Shown: in pieces, positions 17,396-26,434 of the stretch | Position numbering within the stretch: the stretch's first letter is position 1 | Layout: every line of letters begins with the position of its first letter | Assembly: GCA_041905595.1 (NCBI GenBank) | Contig: JAYRKT010000004.1 | Coordinates: forward strand, 106,000 to 169,999 | Source of the DNA: Aliitabrizicola sp041905595 | GTDB taxonomy: Bacteria > Pseudomonadota > Alphaproteobacteria > Rhodobacterales > Rhodobacteraceae | Length of the DNA stretch: 64,000 nt | Direction of reading: 5' to 3' | The notes under the pieces: model-generated | The model's database searches: none | What the model saw: the letters and a program-made list of their open reading frames with translations, nothing else | Told to the model about the DNA's origin: nothing | Position numbers and translations under genes: made by a program

Positions 17396-18417
17396 TCCGT
17401 GTCCTCGTCGCCGGTCTTGGCAACATGGGGCGCAGCCATGCGCTGGCCTATCACCACAACCCAGAGTTCGAGATCGTCGGGCTGGTCAACCGCTCTGTCC
17501 CGGCAAACCTGCCGGAAGAGCTGAAGGGCTACGCGATCACCGCCGATTTCCAAGAGGCGCTGGACCGGCTGAAGCCTGATCTTGTCTGCATCGCAACCTA
17601 TTCCGACAGTCATGCCGACTATGCCGTCGCGGCGATGGAGGCGGGGGCGCATGTCTTTGTCGAAAAGCCGCTGGCAACCACGGTGGAGGACGCCAAGCGG
17701 GTCGTGGCGAAGGCGCACGAAACCGGGCGCAAGGTGGTCGTGGGCTACATCCTACGCCACCATCCGAGCTGGATCCGGCTGATCGAGGAGGCGCGCGCGC
17801 TCGGCGGGCCGTATGTGTTCCGGCTGAACCTGAACCAGCAAAGCTCGGGCCCGACGTGGGAGGTGCACAAGGCGCTGATGCAGACCACCCCGCCGATCGT
17901 CGATTGCGGGGTGCATTATGTAGACGTCATGTGCCAGATCACCGATGCGCAGCCGGTCGAGGTGCGGGGCATGGGCCTGCGCCTGTCACACGAGATCGCG
18001 CCCGACATGTACAACTACGGCCATTTCCAGGTGCTGTTCCAAGACGGCTCGCTTGGCTGGTACGAGGCTGGCTGGGGCCCGATGATGTCGGATACGGCGT
18101 TCTTCGTGAAGGACGTGGTCAGCCCCAACGGCGCGGTGTCGATCCGGATGCCGGAAAGCGCCAAATCGGACGATATCGACACGCATACCAAGACCTCGCT
18201 TCTGCGGGTCCACCGGGTCGCACGCGGCGACGAGGATCTGAGCATGGCCGACGAGCCCGGCCATCAGGAGCTCTGCGACCGCGAAGCGGCCTATGTGGCG
18301 CGCGCGATCACCCAGGACCTCGACCTTGCCCGCCACATGAATGATGCGGTCCAGTCGCTCGCCATCTGCCTTGCCGCGGATGAAAGCGTGCGCTCGGGCC
18401 AGCCGGTCAAACTCTGA
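17392..18417 (+). CDS. Gfo/Idh/MocA-family oxidoreductase
   Basis: 341 residues from the ATG at 17392, overlapping the permease stop. The N-terminal Rossmann motif is VLVAGLGNMGRSHALAYHHN, and the conserved EKP triad sits in GAHVFVEKPLATTVEDAKR (about residues 84-102). GVHYVDVMCQI holds the catalytic-type His. These NAD(P)-dependent enzymes oxidise or reduce sugars and their derivatives. Placement in the importer operon suggests it acts on the imported sugar, but the substrate cannot be read from the sequence. Confidence 0.88.
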   Translation: MIRVLVAGLGNMGRSHALAYHHNPEFEIVGLVNRSVPANLPEELKGYAITADFQEALDRLKPDLVCIATYSDSHADYAVAAMEAGAHVFVEKPLATTVEDAKRVVAKAHETGRKVVVGYILRHHPSWIRLIEEARALGGPYVFRLNLNQQSSGPTWEVHKALMQTTPPIVDCGVHYVDVMCQITDAQPVEVRGMGLRLSHEIAPDMYNYGHFQVLFQDGSLGWYEAGWGPMMSDTAFFVKDVVSPNGAVSIRMPESAKSDDIDTHTKTSLLRVHRVARGDEDLSMADEPGHQELCDREAAYVARAITQDLDLARHMNDAVQSLAICLAADESVRSGQPVKL

Positions 18418-18428
18418 AGGAGCCGCGC

Positions 18429-19427
18429 ATGGGCGACCTTACCCTTTCCGCCGTTACCAAGAGCTTCGGCGCTACCGATGTGATCAAGGGCGTGGACCTG
18501 ACAGTGAACGACGGCGAATTCTGCGTCTTCGTCGGCCCGTCCGGCTGCGGCAAGTCCACGCTTCTGCGGATCATCGCGGGGCTGGAGGACGCGACAAGCG
18601 GCACCGTCTCGATCGACGGCAAGGACGTGACCTTGCTGCCACCCGCCCGGCGAGAGATCGCGATGGTCTTCCAAAGCTACGCGCTCTACCCGCACCTGAC
18701 GGTGCGGGACAACATGGGCCTGGCCCTGAAACAGGCGGGCGAAAGCCGCACCGAGATCGCGCAGGCGGTGGATCGGGCGGCTGGGATGCTCTCGTTGGAG
18801 CAGTTGCTGGACCGACGGCCGTCGGAACTTTCTGGCGGCCAGCGCCAGCGGGTTGCGATCGGTCGGGCCATCGTTCGGACGCCGAAGCTGTTCCTGTTCG
18901 ACGAGCCGCTGTCGAACCTTGACGCGGCGCTGCGGGTGGCAACCCGGATCGAGATCGCACGGCTTCACCGCGAACTGAGTGCCACGATGATCTATGTAAC
19001 GCATGATCAGGTCGAAGCGATGACCCTGGCCGACCGGATCGTGGTGCTGCGCGCCGGGAAGATCGAACAGGTCGGGGCACCGATGGAGCTTTACAACAAT
19101 CCGGCCAATACCTTTGTTGCGGGCTTCATCGGCTCTCCGCAGATGAACTTCCTGAAGTCGGACCGGCTCGGACTGCGGTCGGAGACGGTGGGGATCCGGC
19201 CGGAACACATGGCGATTTCGCGTGACGCCGGTCAGATCGCGGGCACGGTCAGCCATGTCGAGAAACTCGGCGGCGAAACGCTGGTCTATGTGAATACGGC
19301 GGATCATGGGCTTCTGACGGTCAGGCTGTTCGGCGAACATGACTTCAGCGTCGACGAAGGTGTTCACCTTACCCCCGACTCGCAGCGCGCCTTCCATTTC
19401 GACAGCGAGGGGCAAAGGCTCAGATAA
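18429..19427 (+). CDS. ABC sugar transporter ATP-binding protein (MalK/UgpC type)
   Basis: 332 residues with AAGGAG before the ATG. Walker A is GPSGCGKST (about 37-45), the Q-loop is VFQSYALYPHLTV, the signature is ELSGGQRQRVAIGRAI, Walker B is LFLFDEPLSNLDAALR, and the H-loop is YVTHDQVEAMTLADRI. A C-terminal TOBE-like regulatory domain follows (VGIRPEHMAIS). It powers the two permeases and is the last gene of the murQ-ABC operon. Confidence 0.95.
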   Translation: MGDLTLSAVTKSFGATDVIKGVDLTVNDGEFCVFVGPSGCGKSTLLRIIAGLEDATSGTVSIDGKDVTLLPPARREIAMVFQSYALYPHLTVRDNMGLALKQAGESRTEIAQAVDRAAGMLSLEQLLDRRPSELSGGQRQRVAIGRAIVRTPKLFLFDEPLSNLDAALRVATRIEIARLHRELSATMIYVTHDQVEAMTLADRIVVLRAGKIEQVGAPMELYNNPANTFVAGFIGSPQMNFLKSDRLGLRSETVGIRPEHMAISRDAGQIAGTVSHVEKLGGETLVYVNTADHGLLTVRLFGEHDFSVDEGVHLTPDSQRAFHFDSEGQRLR

Positions 19428-19618
19428 GGTCGGCAGAACCGACTGCTGGCTGAAATTCGGGCACTCTTCCGCGCCGTAACGGCCCTTCTCCGCTTTTCGA
19501 CTGTCTGCCGTCATCGCTGCGGCGCCGCATTGACGGTCCTTTGACGTTGCCGTTACGGCAGCGTCACGACATCGAGGTCATGGTGAATCCAGCAGAACCG
19601 GAATGTCGGAGCGACCAG

Positions 19619-20491
19619 ATGACCGTGCAGACGTCAGAGCGGAGCTTTTGCATCCACCTCATCGCGGCTTCCCCGGCCGCGCCGCTGGTGATCCCGTCCA
19701 TCGCCAGCCTTCTCGGGATCGAGCCGTCTCAGGCTGCGGCCCGCCTGTCGTCGCTCCCCACGACGCTGGCGGACCGCCTGCAGGAACCGGAGGCCCGGCG
19801 ACTGTCAGACCTTCTGACCCTCTTCGGTCTGACGGTCCGGCTCGATCCCGTTCTTTCACCGCCGGCTGGCCCCCGTCTGGACCTTGCCGTCAGGCTCGCC
19901 GGCGATGCGGAATTCGGTGGGGACCTTGCGTTTCTTGCCGATCATCTTGCGGTTCCGACTGCCGAACTCGGGCGGAGGCTTGCCGGAGTTGAGGGCGCTG
20001 TCCTGCGCGGCATCGATCCAGCCCGGGCAGACGCGATCCGCAGGCATCTGCGTCAGCACAAGTCGCTGCGTGCCACGGTGTCCAATCCGGCCCAGGCAGA
20101 GCACATGCTGTTCTGCAGCACGCGGCGCTCGCCCGCCTGGGCCGAGTCACGCCGGCTAGGACTTTCGGCCTGCAGGTTCACGGGGGCGTCGGCAACGCAA
20201 CTCGACCGGGCAACGGCCCTTCATCTGCAGCGCTTCGCTGCGCCCGGTGACATCGTCGTCAACCGCGATTTCCTGCGCGTGGATCTGTTCGCCGATGTGG
20301 AGCGCGAACTCGTCGGATCCGACGTTATGGATTTCCTTGCGACGCGCCCCGAAAGCCGCAGCCGCAGAACGTCAGACGGGATGATGCGCATCGAATCCGA
20401 TCTTGGTCTTACCAGTGCTTGGCAGTTTGCCAGGGACTATGCGGCCATCGGCCTGACGGTCCGATGCCGCATCCGGGGTCAAACACGCTGA
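19619..20491 (+). CDS. Unknown protein with ribosomal L7/L12-like repeats, upstream of motB
   Basis: 290 residues from the ATG at 19619, which has GGAG seven bases upstream; ATG 19580 and TTG 19541 are alternatives. I do not recognise a named family. Two segments resemble the L7/L12 C-terminal fold: about residues 30-80 (IPSIASLLGIEPSQAAARLS through LTLFGLTVRLDP) and 92-150 (FLADHLAVPTAELGRRLAGV through IRRHLRQHKSLRATV). A third, weaker one follows. The protein ends with a basic stretch. It lies between the ABC operon and motB and has its own terminator, so it may belong to the flagellar cluster. The function is unknown. Confidence 0.65.
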   Translation: MTVQTSERSFCIHLIAASPAAPLVIPSIASLLGIEPSQAAARLSSLPTTLADRLQEPEARRLSDLLTLFGLTVRLDPVLSPPAGPRLDLAVRLAGDAEFGGDLAFLADHLAVPTAELGRRLAGVEGAVLRGIDPARADAIRRHLRQHKSLRATVSNPAQAEHMLFCSTRRSPAWAESRRLGLSACRFTGASATQLDRATALHLQRFAAPGDIVVNRDFLRVDLFADVERELVGSDVMDFLATRPESRSRRTSDGMMRIESDLGLTSAWQFARDYAAIGLTVRCRIRGQTR

Positions 20492-20515
20492 AGGCTCCCA
20501 AGGGCTTGACCCCCG

Positions 20516-20550
20516 GCGCCCCTCGTCCAGCCCGCGAGGGGCGCATCCTT
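20516..20550 (+). terminator. Rho-independent terminator upstream of motB
   Basis: GCGCCCCTCG and CGAGGGGCGC form a 10-bp stem with a 9-base loop, followed by ATCCTTTT. It separates the repeat-containing gene from the motB operon, which has its own CtrA-like site 27 bases further on. Confidence 0.75.
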
Positions 20551-20576
20551 TTCGCAGATCATTAAAAGGCCCGCTG

Positions 20577-20591
20577 TTAAGCGCCGCTTCA
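20577..20591. promoter_or_regulatory. CtrA-like binding site upstream of motB
   Basis: TTAA-N7-TTCA, one mismatch from TTAA-N7-TTAA, 45 bases before the motB start and just after the terminator. Another TTAA lies 11 bases upstream of the first half but has the wrong spacing. One of three such sites at flagellar promoters in the window. Confidence 0.5.
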
Positions 20592-20635
20592 TTCCCGGCT
20601 TCCTATGCTGCGCCGGGGTGAAAGCAGGTGAAGGC

Positions 20636-21478
20636 ATGTCCGGGCAATCGAACGCCGCGGCAGTCATCATCAAGCGCAAGAAGGTCGTGAAGGGTGACGG
20701 GCACCATGGAGGCGCCTGGAAAGTGGCTTATGCTGACTTCGTCACCGCGATGATGGCCTTCTTCATGCTGATGTGGCTGCTGAACGCGACGACAGAAAAG
20801 CAGCGCAAGGGGCTGGCGGATTATTTCAATCCGACGATCCCGATCAACCGGATCTCGGGGGGCGGCGATGGCGCCTTTGGTGGGGACAGCGTCTTTTCCG
20901 AACAGACTTACACGCAAAGCGGAACCGGGGCCTCGCAAGACCGCGCGACGCGTGACCGTCAGGCACGCGGGCAGAACGCGCCCGCCAGACCCGATCATAG
21001 GGATGCGACCGACGCCCAGTTGAAGGAATTCGAAAAGGCCCTGCTGGCGCGCAGCGGCGAAAGCATGACCATGGAGCGCGCGATGCGTCATGTCGTGACC
21101 CGGGTCTCGGACGAAGGACTGATCGTAGATCTGTTCGATATCGAAGGCTCTCCCCTGTTCGCCCCCGATGGCATCACGCCGGAGCCGGTCCTGAACCAGA
21201 TCCTTCCTGTCGTCGCCGAGGTCTTTGCGTTGGCGGCCAACAAGGTTGCCGTGCAGGGCCATGTCAGGGCCTATCCGATCACGTTACGCAGCAATCCGGC
21301 CTGGAGGTTGTCCATCGAGCGGGCCGATGCCGTCCGTCGCGGCCTTGTGGCCGACGGTCTGGCGCCGCAACGGATGCGGAGGGTGGCGGGTCTGGCGGAC
21401 ACCCAGCCGGTGGCGGCGAATCCGATGGCCATCAGGAACAATCGTATCGAAATCATCCTGCTGCGCCGCGATCGCTAG
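20636..21478 (+). CDS. motB: Flagellar stator protein MotB
   Basis: 280 residues from the ATG at 20636, with AGGTGAAGG upstream. A basic N-terminus (IIKRKKVVKG) precedes the single membrane helix YADFVTAMMAFFMLMWLLN, which carries the proton-binding Asp of the stator. The plug-like segment and linker come next, and the OmpA-like peptidoglycan-binding domain spans about 145-275 (VQGHVRAYPITLRSNPAWRL, LSIERADAVRRGLVADGL, NPMAIRNNRIEIILLRRD). The domain is slightly divergent from the textbook GHTD form, as is common in Rhodobacterales. Its partner motA is at the start of the window. Confidence 0.93.
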   Translation: MSGQSNAAAVIIKRKKVVKGDGHHGGAWKVAYADFVTAMMAFFMLMWLLNATTEKQRKGLADYFNPTIPINRISGGGDGAFGGDSVFSEQTYTQSGTGASQDRATRDRQARGQNAPARPDHRDATDAQLKEFEKALLARSGESMTMERAMRHVVTRVSDEGLIVDLFDIEGSPLFAPDGITPEPVLNQILPVVAEVFALAANKVAVQGHVRAYPITLRSNPAWRLSIERADAVRRGLVADGLAPQRMRRVAGLADTQPVAANPMAIRNNRIEIILLRRDR

Positions 21479-21488
21479 CGCGATGGCA

Positions 21489-21503
21489 TTAGCCCGATCT
21501 TAA
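21489..21503. promoter_or_regulatory. CtrA-like binding site upstream of flgE
   Basis: TTAG-N7-TTAA, one mismatch from consensus, 60 bases before flgE. It suggests that the flgE-flgK-flgL-flgI operon has its own CtrA-controlled promoter in addition to read-through from motB. Confidence 0.55.
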
Positions 21504-21562
21504 GGCTGAGTCCGCAGGGTTGCCCCGAGCTGAATTCAAACCTGCCAGGGGGCACCTTCCGA

Positions 21563-22867
21563 ATGACCATCTCTTCGTCGATGAATGCCGGCGTTGCGGG
21601 GCTGAATGCCAACGCCACGCGGCTCGCCACGATTTCGGACAATATCGCGAACTCAGCGACTTACGGCTACCGACGCGCGGAAACCGATTTCACCGCACTC
21701 GTGCTGCAGGGGTCCGATTCATCGCGCTATTCCGCCGGCGGCGTACGCGCATCAACGTCCCGCGCCATCGACGAAAATGGACCGCTGATCAGCACCAGCA
21801 ATGCCACCGACCTTGCGGTCGACGGACGCGGGATGATTCCGGTCACCACCTCGGCCGCTGCAACCTCGGGCGGCGAGAGCTATCCCTTGCGCCTGATGAC
21901 GACCGCCTCATTCAAAGCGGATGATGAGGGCATCCTGACAACCGGTTCAGGAATGGTCCTGCTCGGCTGGCCAGCGGATGCCGACGGCACGATCGACGCC
22001 TATTCGCGGGTCAGTGCCTCGGGTCTGCAGCCCGTGCGGATCAACTGGAACCAGTTCGTCGCCAACCCCACGACCGAAGCAGCCGTCAAGGTCAACTTGC
22101 CGGCAACCTCCACAACGGCGGGGGCCACCAGCGCGGGCGAAAGTCTGTCGCTCGAGTATTTCGACTCGCGTGGCATGTCGCAGACTCTGGACATCTCCTT
22201 CGCGCCGACGGTGCCCGCATCAGGTTCGTCGAACGAATGGAAGATGACCATCCGCGATTCAGCCTCTTCGGACGCTATTGTCGGTGAGTACACCCTGACT
22301 TTCTCGGATGCCGCAGGGTCGGGCGGCAGGCTGAAATCGGTCACCACGACGAGCGGGGGCGCGTATGATCCAGCGACGGGCAAGGCATCTATCCCCGTCG
22401 CCGGGGGAAACATCGCACTCGATATAGGCACCTATGGCGCGATCGACGGCATGACGCAGCTGTCCGACACGTTCGCGCCGGTCACGCTGACGCGGAACGG
22501 TTCGGCCGTGGCCAGCGTGACCTCGGTCGAGATCGACGAGAAGGGCTATGTCAACGCCATCTACGACCAGGGCTTCACCCGGCGCATCTATCAGATCCCG
22601 CTTGTCGACGTTGCGAATGTCAACGGCCTGAAGGCCGGCAGCAACCAGACCTACGAAGTCACGCCGGACAGCGGCGCGATGTTCCTGTGGGATGCGGGCG
22701 ATGGCCCGACGGGCACCATACAGAGCTATTCACGCGAGGAATCGACGACAGACGTAGCCAATGAACTGACGCAACTGATCCGGACTCAACGGGCCTATTC
22801 CTCGAATGCGAAAGTCATCCAGACGGCCGACGAGATGCTTCAGGAAGCCTCGAGCCTGAAGCGATAA
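21563..22867 (+). CDS. flgE: Flagellar hook protein FlgE
   Basis: 434 residues. The N-terminal rod/hook helix is MNAGVAGLNANATRLATISD followed by NIANSATYGYRRAETDF, and the C-terminal helix is NELTQLIRTQRAYSSNAKVI followed by QTADEMLQEASSLKR. These paired termini define the flagellar axial family, and the length and central domains fit the hook protein. Secreted by the flagellar type III system, so no signal peptide. First gene of flgE-flgK-flgL-flgI. Confidence 0.94.
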   Translation: MTISSSMNAGVAGLNANATRLATISDNIANSATYGYRRAETDFTALVLQGSDSSRYSAGGVRASTSRAIDENGPLISTSNATDLAVDGRGMIPVTTSAAATSGGESYPLRLMTTASFKADDEGILTTGSGMVLLGWPADADGTIDAYSRVSASGLQPVRINWNQFVANPTTEAAVKVNLPATSTTAGATSAGESLSLEYFDSRGMSQTLDISFAPTVPASGSSNEWKMTIRDSASSDAIVGEYTLTFSDAAGSGGRLKSVTTTSGGAYDPATGKASIPVAGGNIALDIGTYGAIDGMTQLSDTFAPVTLTRNGSAVASVTSVEIDEKGYVNAIYDQGFTRRIYQIPLVDVANVNGLKAGSNQTYEVTPDSGAMFLWDAGDGPTGTIQSYSREESTTDVANELTQLIRTQRAYSSNAKVIQTADEMLQEASSLKR

Positions 22868-22878
22868 GGGGACCGTTG

Positions 22879-24327
22879 ATGAGCCTGTCTCTCTCCCTAT
22901 CCAATGCCCTATCCGGTTTGACGGCCAACAGCCGCGCGACCGAGTTGGTTTCGTCAAACATCGCCAACGCCCTTACCGAGGGATACGCCCGTCGCGAAAT
23001 CCAGCTTTCGGCGCGGGGCAGCGCCGCCAGCGGTCAGGGGGTGACGGTGGCGGGTGTCCTGCGCGTGACGGACAGGGTCCTGATCTCCGACCGCCGCGCA
23101 GCAGAGGCCAATACAGCCGGAGCGCAGCAAGCGGCCCGTTTCCAACAGGCGATCGAAGCTGCACTTGGCACGCCGGAAACCGAGGGATCGATCGGCGTGG
23201 CGGCCAGTTCCCTCTCGGCCGCCCTGGTTGAGGCGGCGGCCACCCCGGACTCTGCGGCAAGCCTCGACGCTGTGCTGCGCGCTGCGCAGGATTTGGCGGA
23301 CAGGTTCGGAACGGCGAGTGCGGAACTGCAACGGCAGCGCGAACAGGCGGATGACCGTATCGCAGCATCGGTCGAGCAGTTGAACACGGCCCTCGGACAG
23401 ATCGACGATCTGAACGCGCAGGTCGTCCGTCTGACCTCGGCCGACAGGGACGCATCCGGACTGATGGACCAGCGGCAGAAGCTGGTCGATTCCATCGCTG
23501 AAATCGTGCCGCTGCGCGAAGTTCAGCGCGACAACGGTGAGATCGCCCTGGTCTCGATCGGCGGCGCCGTCCTGCTCGACGGGCGGCCGGCAGTCTTTGG
23601 CTTCGTTCCGGCAGGGAAAATCACCGCCGACATGAGCCTGTCCTCGGGAGCCCTTTCAGGGCTGACTCTGAATGGCAAGGACATGACGCCGGGCGCCAGC
23701 TCGAACCGGCTGGACGGCGGGACACTCGCCGCAGACTTTTCAATCCGCGACAGTCTTGCGCCGGATTATTCTGCGCATCTCGATGCCGTGGCCCGGGACC
23801 TCGTCGAAAGGTTTTCCGATCCCTCTGTGGACCCGACCCTGAGCGGGGGCGCCGGGCTCTTCTCCGATGCCGGTGGCCCGGTTGGCGCGACGGTTGGGCT
23901 GGCCGGTCGGATCGCGGTCAACGCGGCAGTCAATCCCGACTCTGGTGGAGCACTCTGGCGCTTGCGAGAAGGGATTGGCGCCGCGACCGAAAGCGCAACA
24001 GGGATGTCCAGCCTGCTTTCCAGCCTGAATTCCGCCCTCACGCAAGCTTCGGTCCCAAGTGACCCTGCCGCAGGCACGTCGGCGCGGAGCTTTGACGGGC
24101 TGGTGTCCGATCTGGTGTCCAATGTCTCGCTCCAGCGTGTTCGCGCAGATGATGCCGAAAGCTACGCCTCGGCGCGGTATTCGGCGTTGCGTCGGGACGA
24201 ACTGGATCTGGGCGTCGACTCCGACGCCGAGGTTCAGGCCCTGATGGTTATCGAGCAGGCCTATTCCGCAAATGCAAAGGTCATCTCCACCATCGACGAG
24301 TTGCTCAAGACACTGCTGGAGATGTGA
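22879..24327 (+). CDS. flgK: Flagellar hook-associated protein 1, FlgK
   Basis: 482 residues from the ATG at 22879. The axial N-terminus is LSNALSGLTANSRATELVSS then NIANALTEGYARREI, followed by the FlgK-type coiled region with LNDLNAQV-like character (IDDLNAQVVRLTSADRDASG, LMDQRQKLVDSIAEIVPLR). The C-terminus is VIEQAYSANAKVISTIDELL. It caps the hook and joins it to the filament through FlgL, encoded next. It starts 11 bases after the flgE stop. Confidence 0.93.
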   Translation: MSLSLSLSNALSGLTANSRATELVSSNIANALTEGYARREIQLSARGSAASGQGVTVAGVLRVTDRVLISDRRAAEANTAGAQQAARFQQAIEAALGTPETEGSIGVAASSLSAALVEAAATPDSAASLDAVLRAAQDLADRFGTASAELQRQREQADDRIAASVEQLNTALGQIDDLNAQVVRLTSADRDASGLMDQRQKLVDSIAEIVPLREVQRDNGEIALVSIGGAVLLDGRPAVFGFVPAGKITADMSLSSGALSGLTLNGKDMTPGASSNRLDGGTLAADFSIRDSLAPDYSAHLDAVARDLVERFSDPSVDPTLSGGAGLFSDAGGPVGATVGLAGRIAVNAAVNPDSGGALWRLREGIGAATESATGMSSLLSSLNSALTQASVPSDPAAGTSARSFDGLVSDLVSNVSLQRVRADDAESYASARYSALRRDELDLGVDSDAEVQALMVIEQAYSANAKVISTIDELLKTLLEM

Positions 24328-24329
24328 AA

Positions 24330-25331
24330 ATGTCCGCTTCCGCGATTGGCGACAGCGCCAGAGGTTTCGTGCTTCGACAGCAGACGGCAGCCCTAAAGGC
24401 CGAACTCGATCGGCGCAGCCTTGAATCAACGACCGGCCGACAGGCGGATCTCGGCAGGGCCCTGCACGGAAATCTGGGCCCGGTGGCGGCGATAGATGCC
24501 TCCCTTGCCCGGGCCGAAGCGCATCTGTCGGCGGCTGCTACCGCCGAGACCCGGGCGGCTGCAACCCAAACCGCCCTGGAATCGCTGTCCAGCCTGTCCG
24601 AAGATCTGGCCGGTTCACTGGTCTCGGTGGGCACCGGAACCAGTTCGACAGCCATCGCCACGGTCGCGGAACAGGGGCGAGTCGCCTTCGACGCGGCGCT
24701 TTCCACCCTGTCCAGCCGCATTGGCAACCGCTCGATCTTCGCCGGGCTTGACACGCAAGGCGCTGCTGTCTCTTCGGCGGATACGATCCTAGATGCGCTG
24801 GAAACAGCGGTGGACGGCCTGACTTCGGCCGGGACGGTCGCAGCGGCGGTCGATGCCTGGTTCGATGATCCGTCAGGCTATGCCAGCATCGGCTATCTCG
24901 GCGGTGGCGATCTGTCCGCAGTGGAGATCGCGCAGGGCGAAACTGTCGCTCCCGACGTGACCGCGCTCGATCCGGCTATCGTCGATACGCTGAAAGGACT
25001 GGCACTGGCTGCACTGCTGGATCGCGGAGTCCTCTCAGGGAACACGGAAGAGCAGGCCGCCCTCGTCAAGTCGGCAGGCGAGTCGCTTTACGAATCCGCG
25101 GCCTCGCGCACCGCGCTGTCGGCGCGCATCGGCATCGCGCAGGACAGGAGCGCGGATGCCCAGACCCGGACGGCGGCCGAAAAGACGGCGCTTGCGTCCC
25201 GACGCCTTTCGCTCGTCTCGACAGACCCCTACGAGGCGGCAACTGCAATGACCGAGGCACAGTCACAGCTGGAAACCCTCTATGCGGTGACTGCCAAAGT
25301 TCTGGGCCTGAAGCTTTCGGACTATCTCTGA
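24330..25331 (+). CDS. flgL: Flagellar hook-associated protein 3, FlgL-type (flagellin-like)
   Basis: 333 residues from the ATG at 24330, which has GGAG eight bases upstream. The N-terminal helix contains LRQQTAALKAELDRRSLEST followed by TGRQADLGRALHGNLGPV. The C-terminal helix has ATAMTEAQSQLETLYAVTAK. Both fit FlgL/flagellin ends. Together with its place after flgK this marks it as the second hook-filament junction protein. The stop overlaps the start of flgI by one base. Confidence 0.88.
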   Translation: MSASAIGDSARGFVLRQQTAALKAELDRRSLESTTGRQADLGRALHGNLGPVAAIDASLARAEAHLSAAATAETRAAATQTALESLSSLSEDLAGSLVSVGTGTSSTAIATVAEQGRVAFDAALSTLSSRIGNRSIFAGLDTQGAAVSSADTILDALETAVDGLTSAGTVAAAVDAWFDDPSGYASIGYLGGGDLSAVEIAQGETVAPDVTALDPAIVDTLKGLALAALLDRGVLSGNTEEQAALVKSAGESLYESAASRTALSARIGIAQDRSADAQTRTAAEKTALASRRLSLVSTDPYEAATAMTEAQSQLETLYAVTAKVLGLKLSDYL

Positions 25332-26434
25332 TGAGGTGGATCGCCGTCCTGATCACGGTCCTGGCCCTTGGCGTGGCGCCCCTTTGCGCGGGCGAGATCC
25401 GGATCAAGGATCTGGTGGACTTCGACGGGGTGCGCAGCAACGATCTTGTCGGCTACGGCCTTGTCGTCGGACTGAACGGCACAGGCGATACCCTGCGCAA
25501 TTCGCCCTTTACCGAAGAAATCATGGCCAACTTGCTGGAGCGTCTCGGGGTGAATGTCGCCGGCGAGCAGTTCCGGGCCAAGAACGTCGCCGCCGTCTTC
25601 GTCACGGCCAGCCTGCCTCCGTTTTCGCGCGCGGGTTCACAGATTGATGTCACGGTCTCGGCTATCGGCGATGCGCAAAGCCTGATGGGCGGGACATTGG
25701 TGATGACGCCGTTGAATGGGGCGGACGGACAGATCTACGCGGTCGCGCAAGGTACGGTCATCGCTGGCGGCGTGGTCGCGCAAGGCGACGCCTCGAGCGT
25801 GACGCAGGGGGTACCCACCTCTGGCTCGATACCGGAAGGGGCGCATGTCGAGCGAGAAGTGGAGTTCAACCTGTCCGGCCTCGCCGATGTCCGTTTGGCG
25901 CTGCGCACACCGGATTTTACCACGGCAGAGCGGATCGAGACGGCAATCAATCGCGATCTTGGCCGGCGTGTCGCAACCATGCTCGATGCGGGGACCGTAT
26001 CGCTGAACGTGGCGGATGCCGGCATGCGATCGCCCGCGCATCTTCTCGGCAGGATCGAGAACATCGATGTCGAGCCTTCGGTGCGCGCCAGGGTGGTTGT
26101 CGATCAGCGGTCGGGCACGATCGTTATGGGTCAGGATGTCCGGATCAGCGAGGTCGCGGTCGCCCAGGGTGGTCTGACCCTGCGCGTGCAGGAAGAACCC
26201 CTCGCGGTTCAGCCCAACCCCTTTGCCCGCGGCGAAACCGTGGTTGTGCCGCGGACCGATACCTCGATCAGCGAGGCTCCGGGAACCGGACTGGCGCATC
26301 TGACGGAAGGGACCAGCCTGGCCCAGGTCGTCGAGGGCCTGAATGCGCTCGGCGTGACTCCGCATGACATGATCGACATCCTGAAAAGCATCAATGCGGC
26401 GGGCGCGCTGCATGCCGAATTCATTGTCCAGTAG
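25331..26434 (+). CDS. flgI: Flagellar P-ring protein FlgI
   Basis: 367 residues. The cleavable signal (IAVLITVLALGVAPLCA) is needed because FlgI is exported by Sec and assembles in the periplasm. The mature protein starts EIRIKDLVDFDGVRSNDLVG and carries the strongly conserved GYGLVVGLNGTGDTLRNSPF, NVAAVFVTASLPPFSRAGSQ, IDVTVSAIGDAQSLMGGTL and the C-terminal VEGLNALGVTPHDMIDILKS. Last flagellar gene in the window. Confidence 0.96.
   Translation: MRWIAVLITVLALGVAPLCAGEIRIKDLVDFDGVRSNDLVGYGLVVGLNGTGDTLRNSPFTEEIMANLLERLGVNVAGEQFRAKNVAAVFVTASLPPFSRAGSQIDVTVSAIGDAQSLMGGTLVMTPLNGADGQIYAVAQGTVIAGGVVAQGDASSVTQGVPTSGSIPEGAHVEREVEFNLSGLADVRLALRTPDFTTAERIETAINRDLGRRVATMLDAGTVSLNVADAGMRSPAHLLGRIENIDVEPSVRARVVVDQRSGTIVMGQDVRISEVAVAQGGLTLRVQEEPLAVQPNPFARGETVVVPRTDTSISEAPGTGLAHLTEGTSLAQVVEGLNALGVTPHDMIDILKSINAAGALHAEFIVQ

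Noticed and set aside
20562..20580. TTAA-N11-TTAA as a CtrA site upstream of motB
   Set aside because: The spacer is 11 and not 7; the neighbouring TTAA-N7-TTCA fits better.
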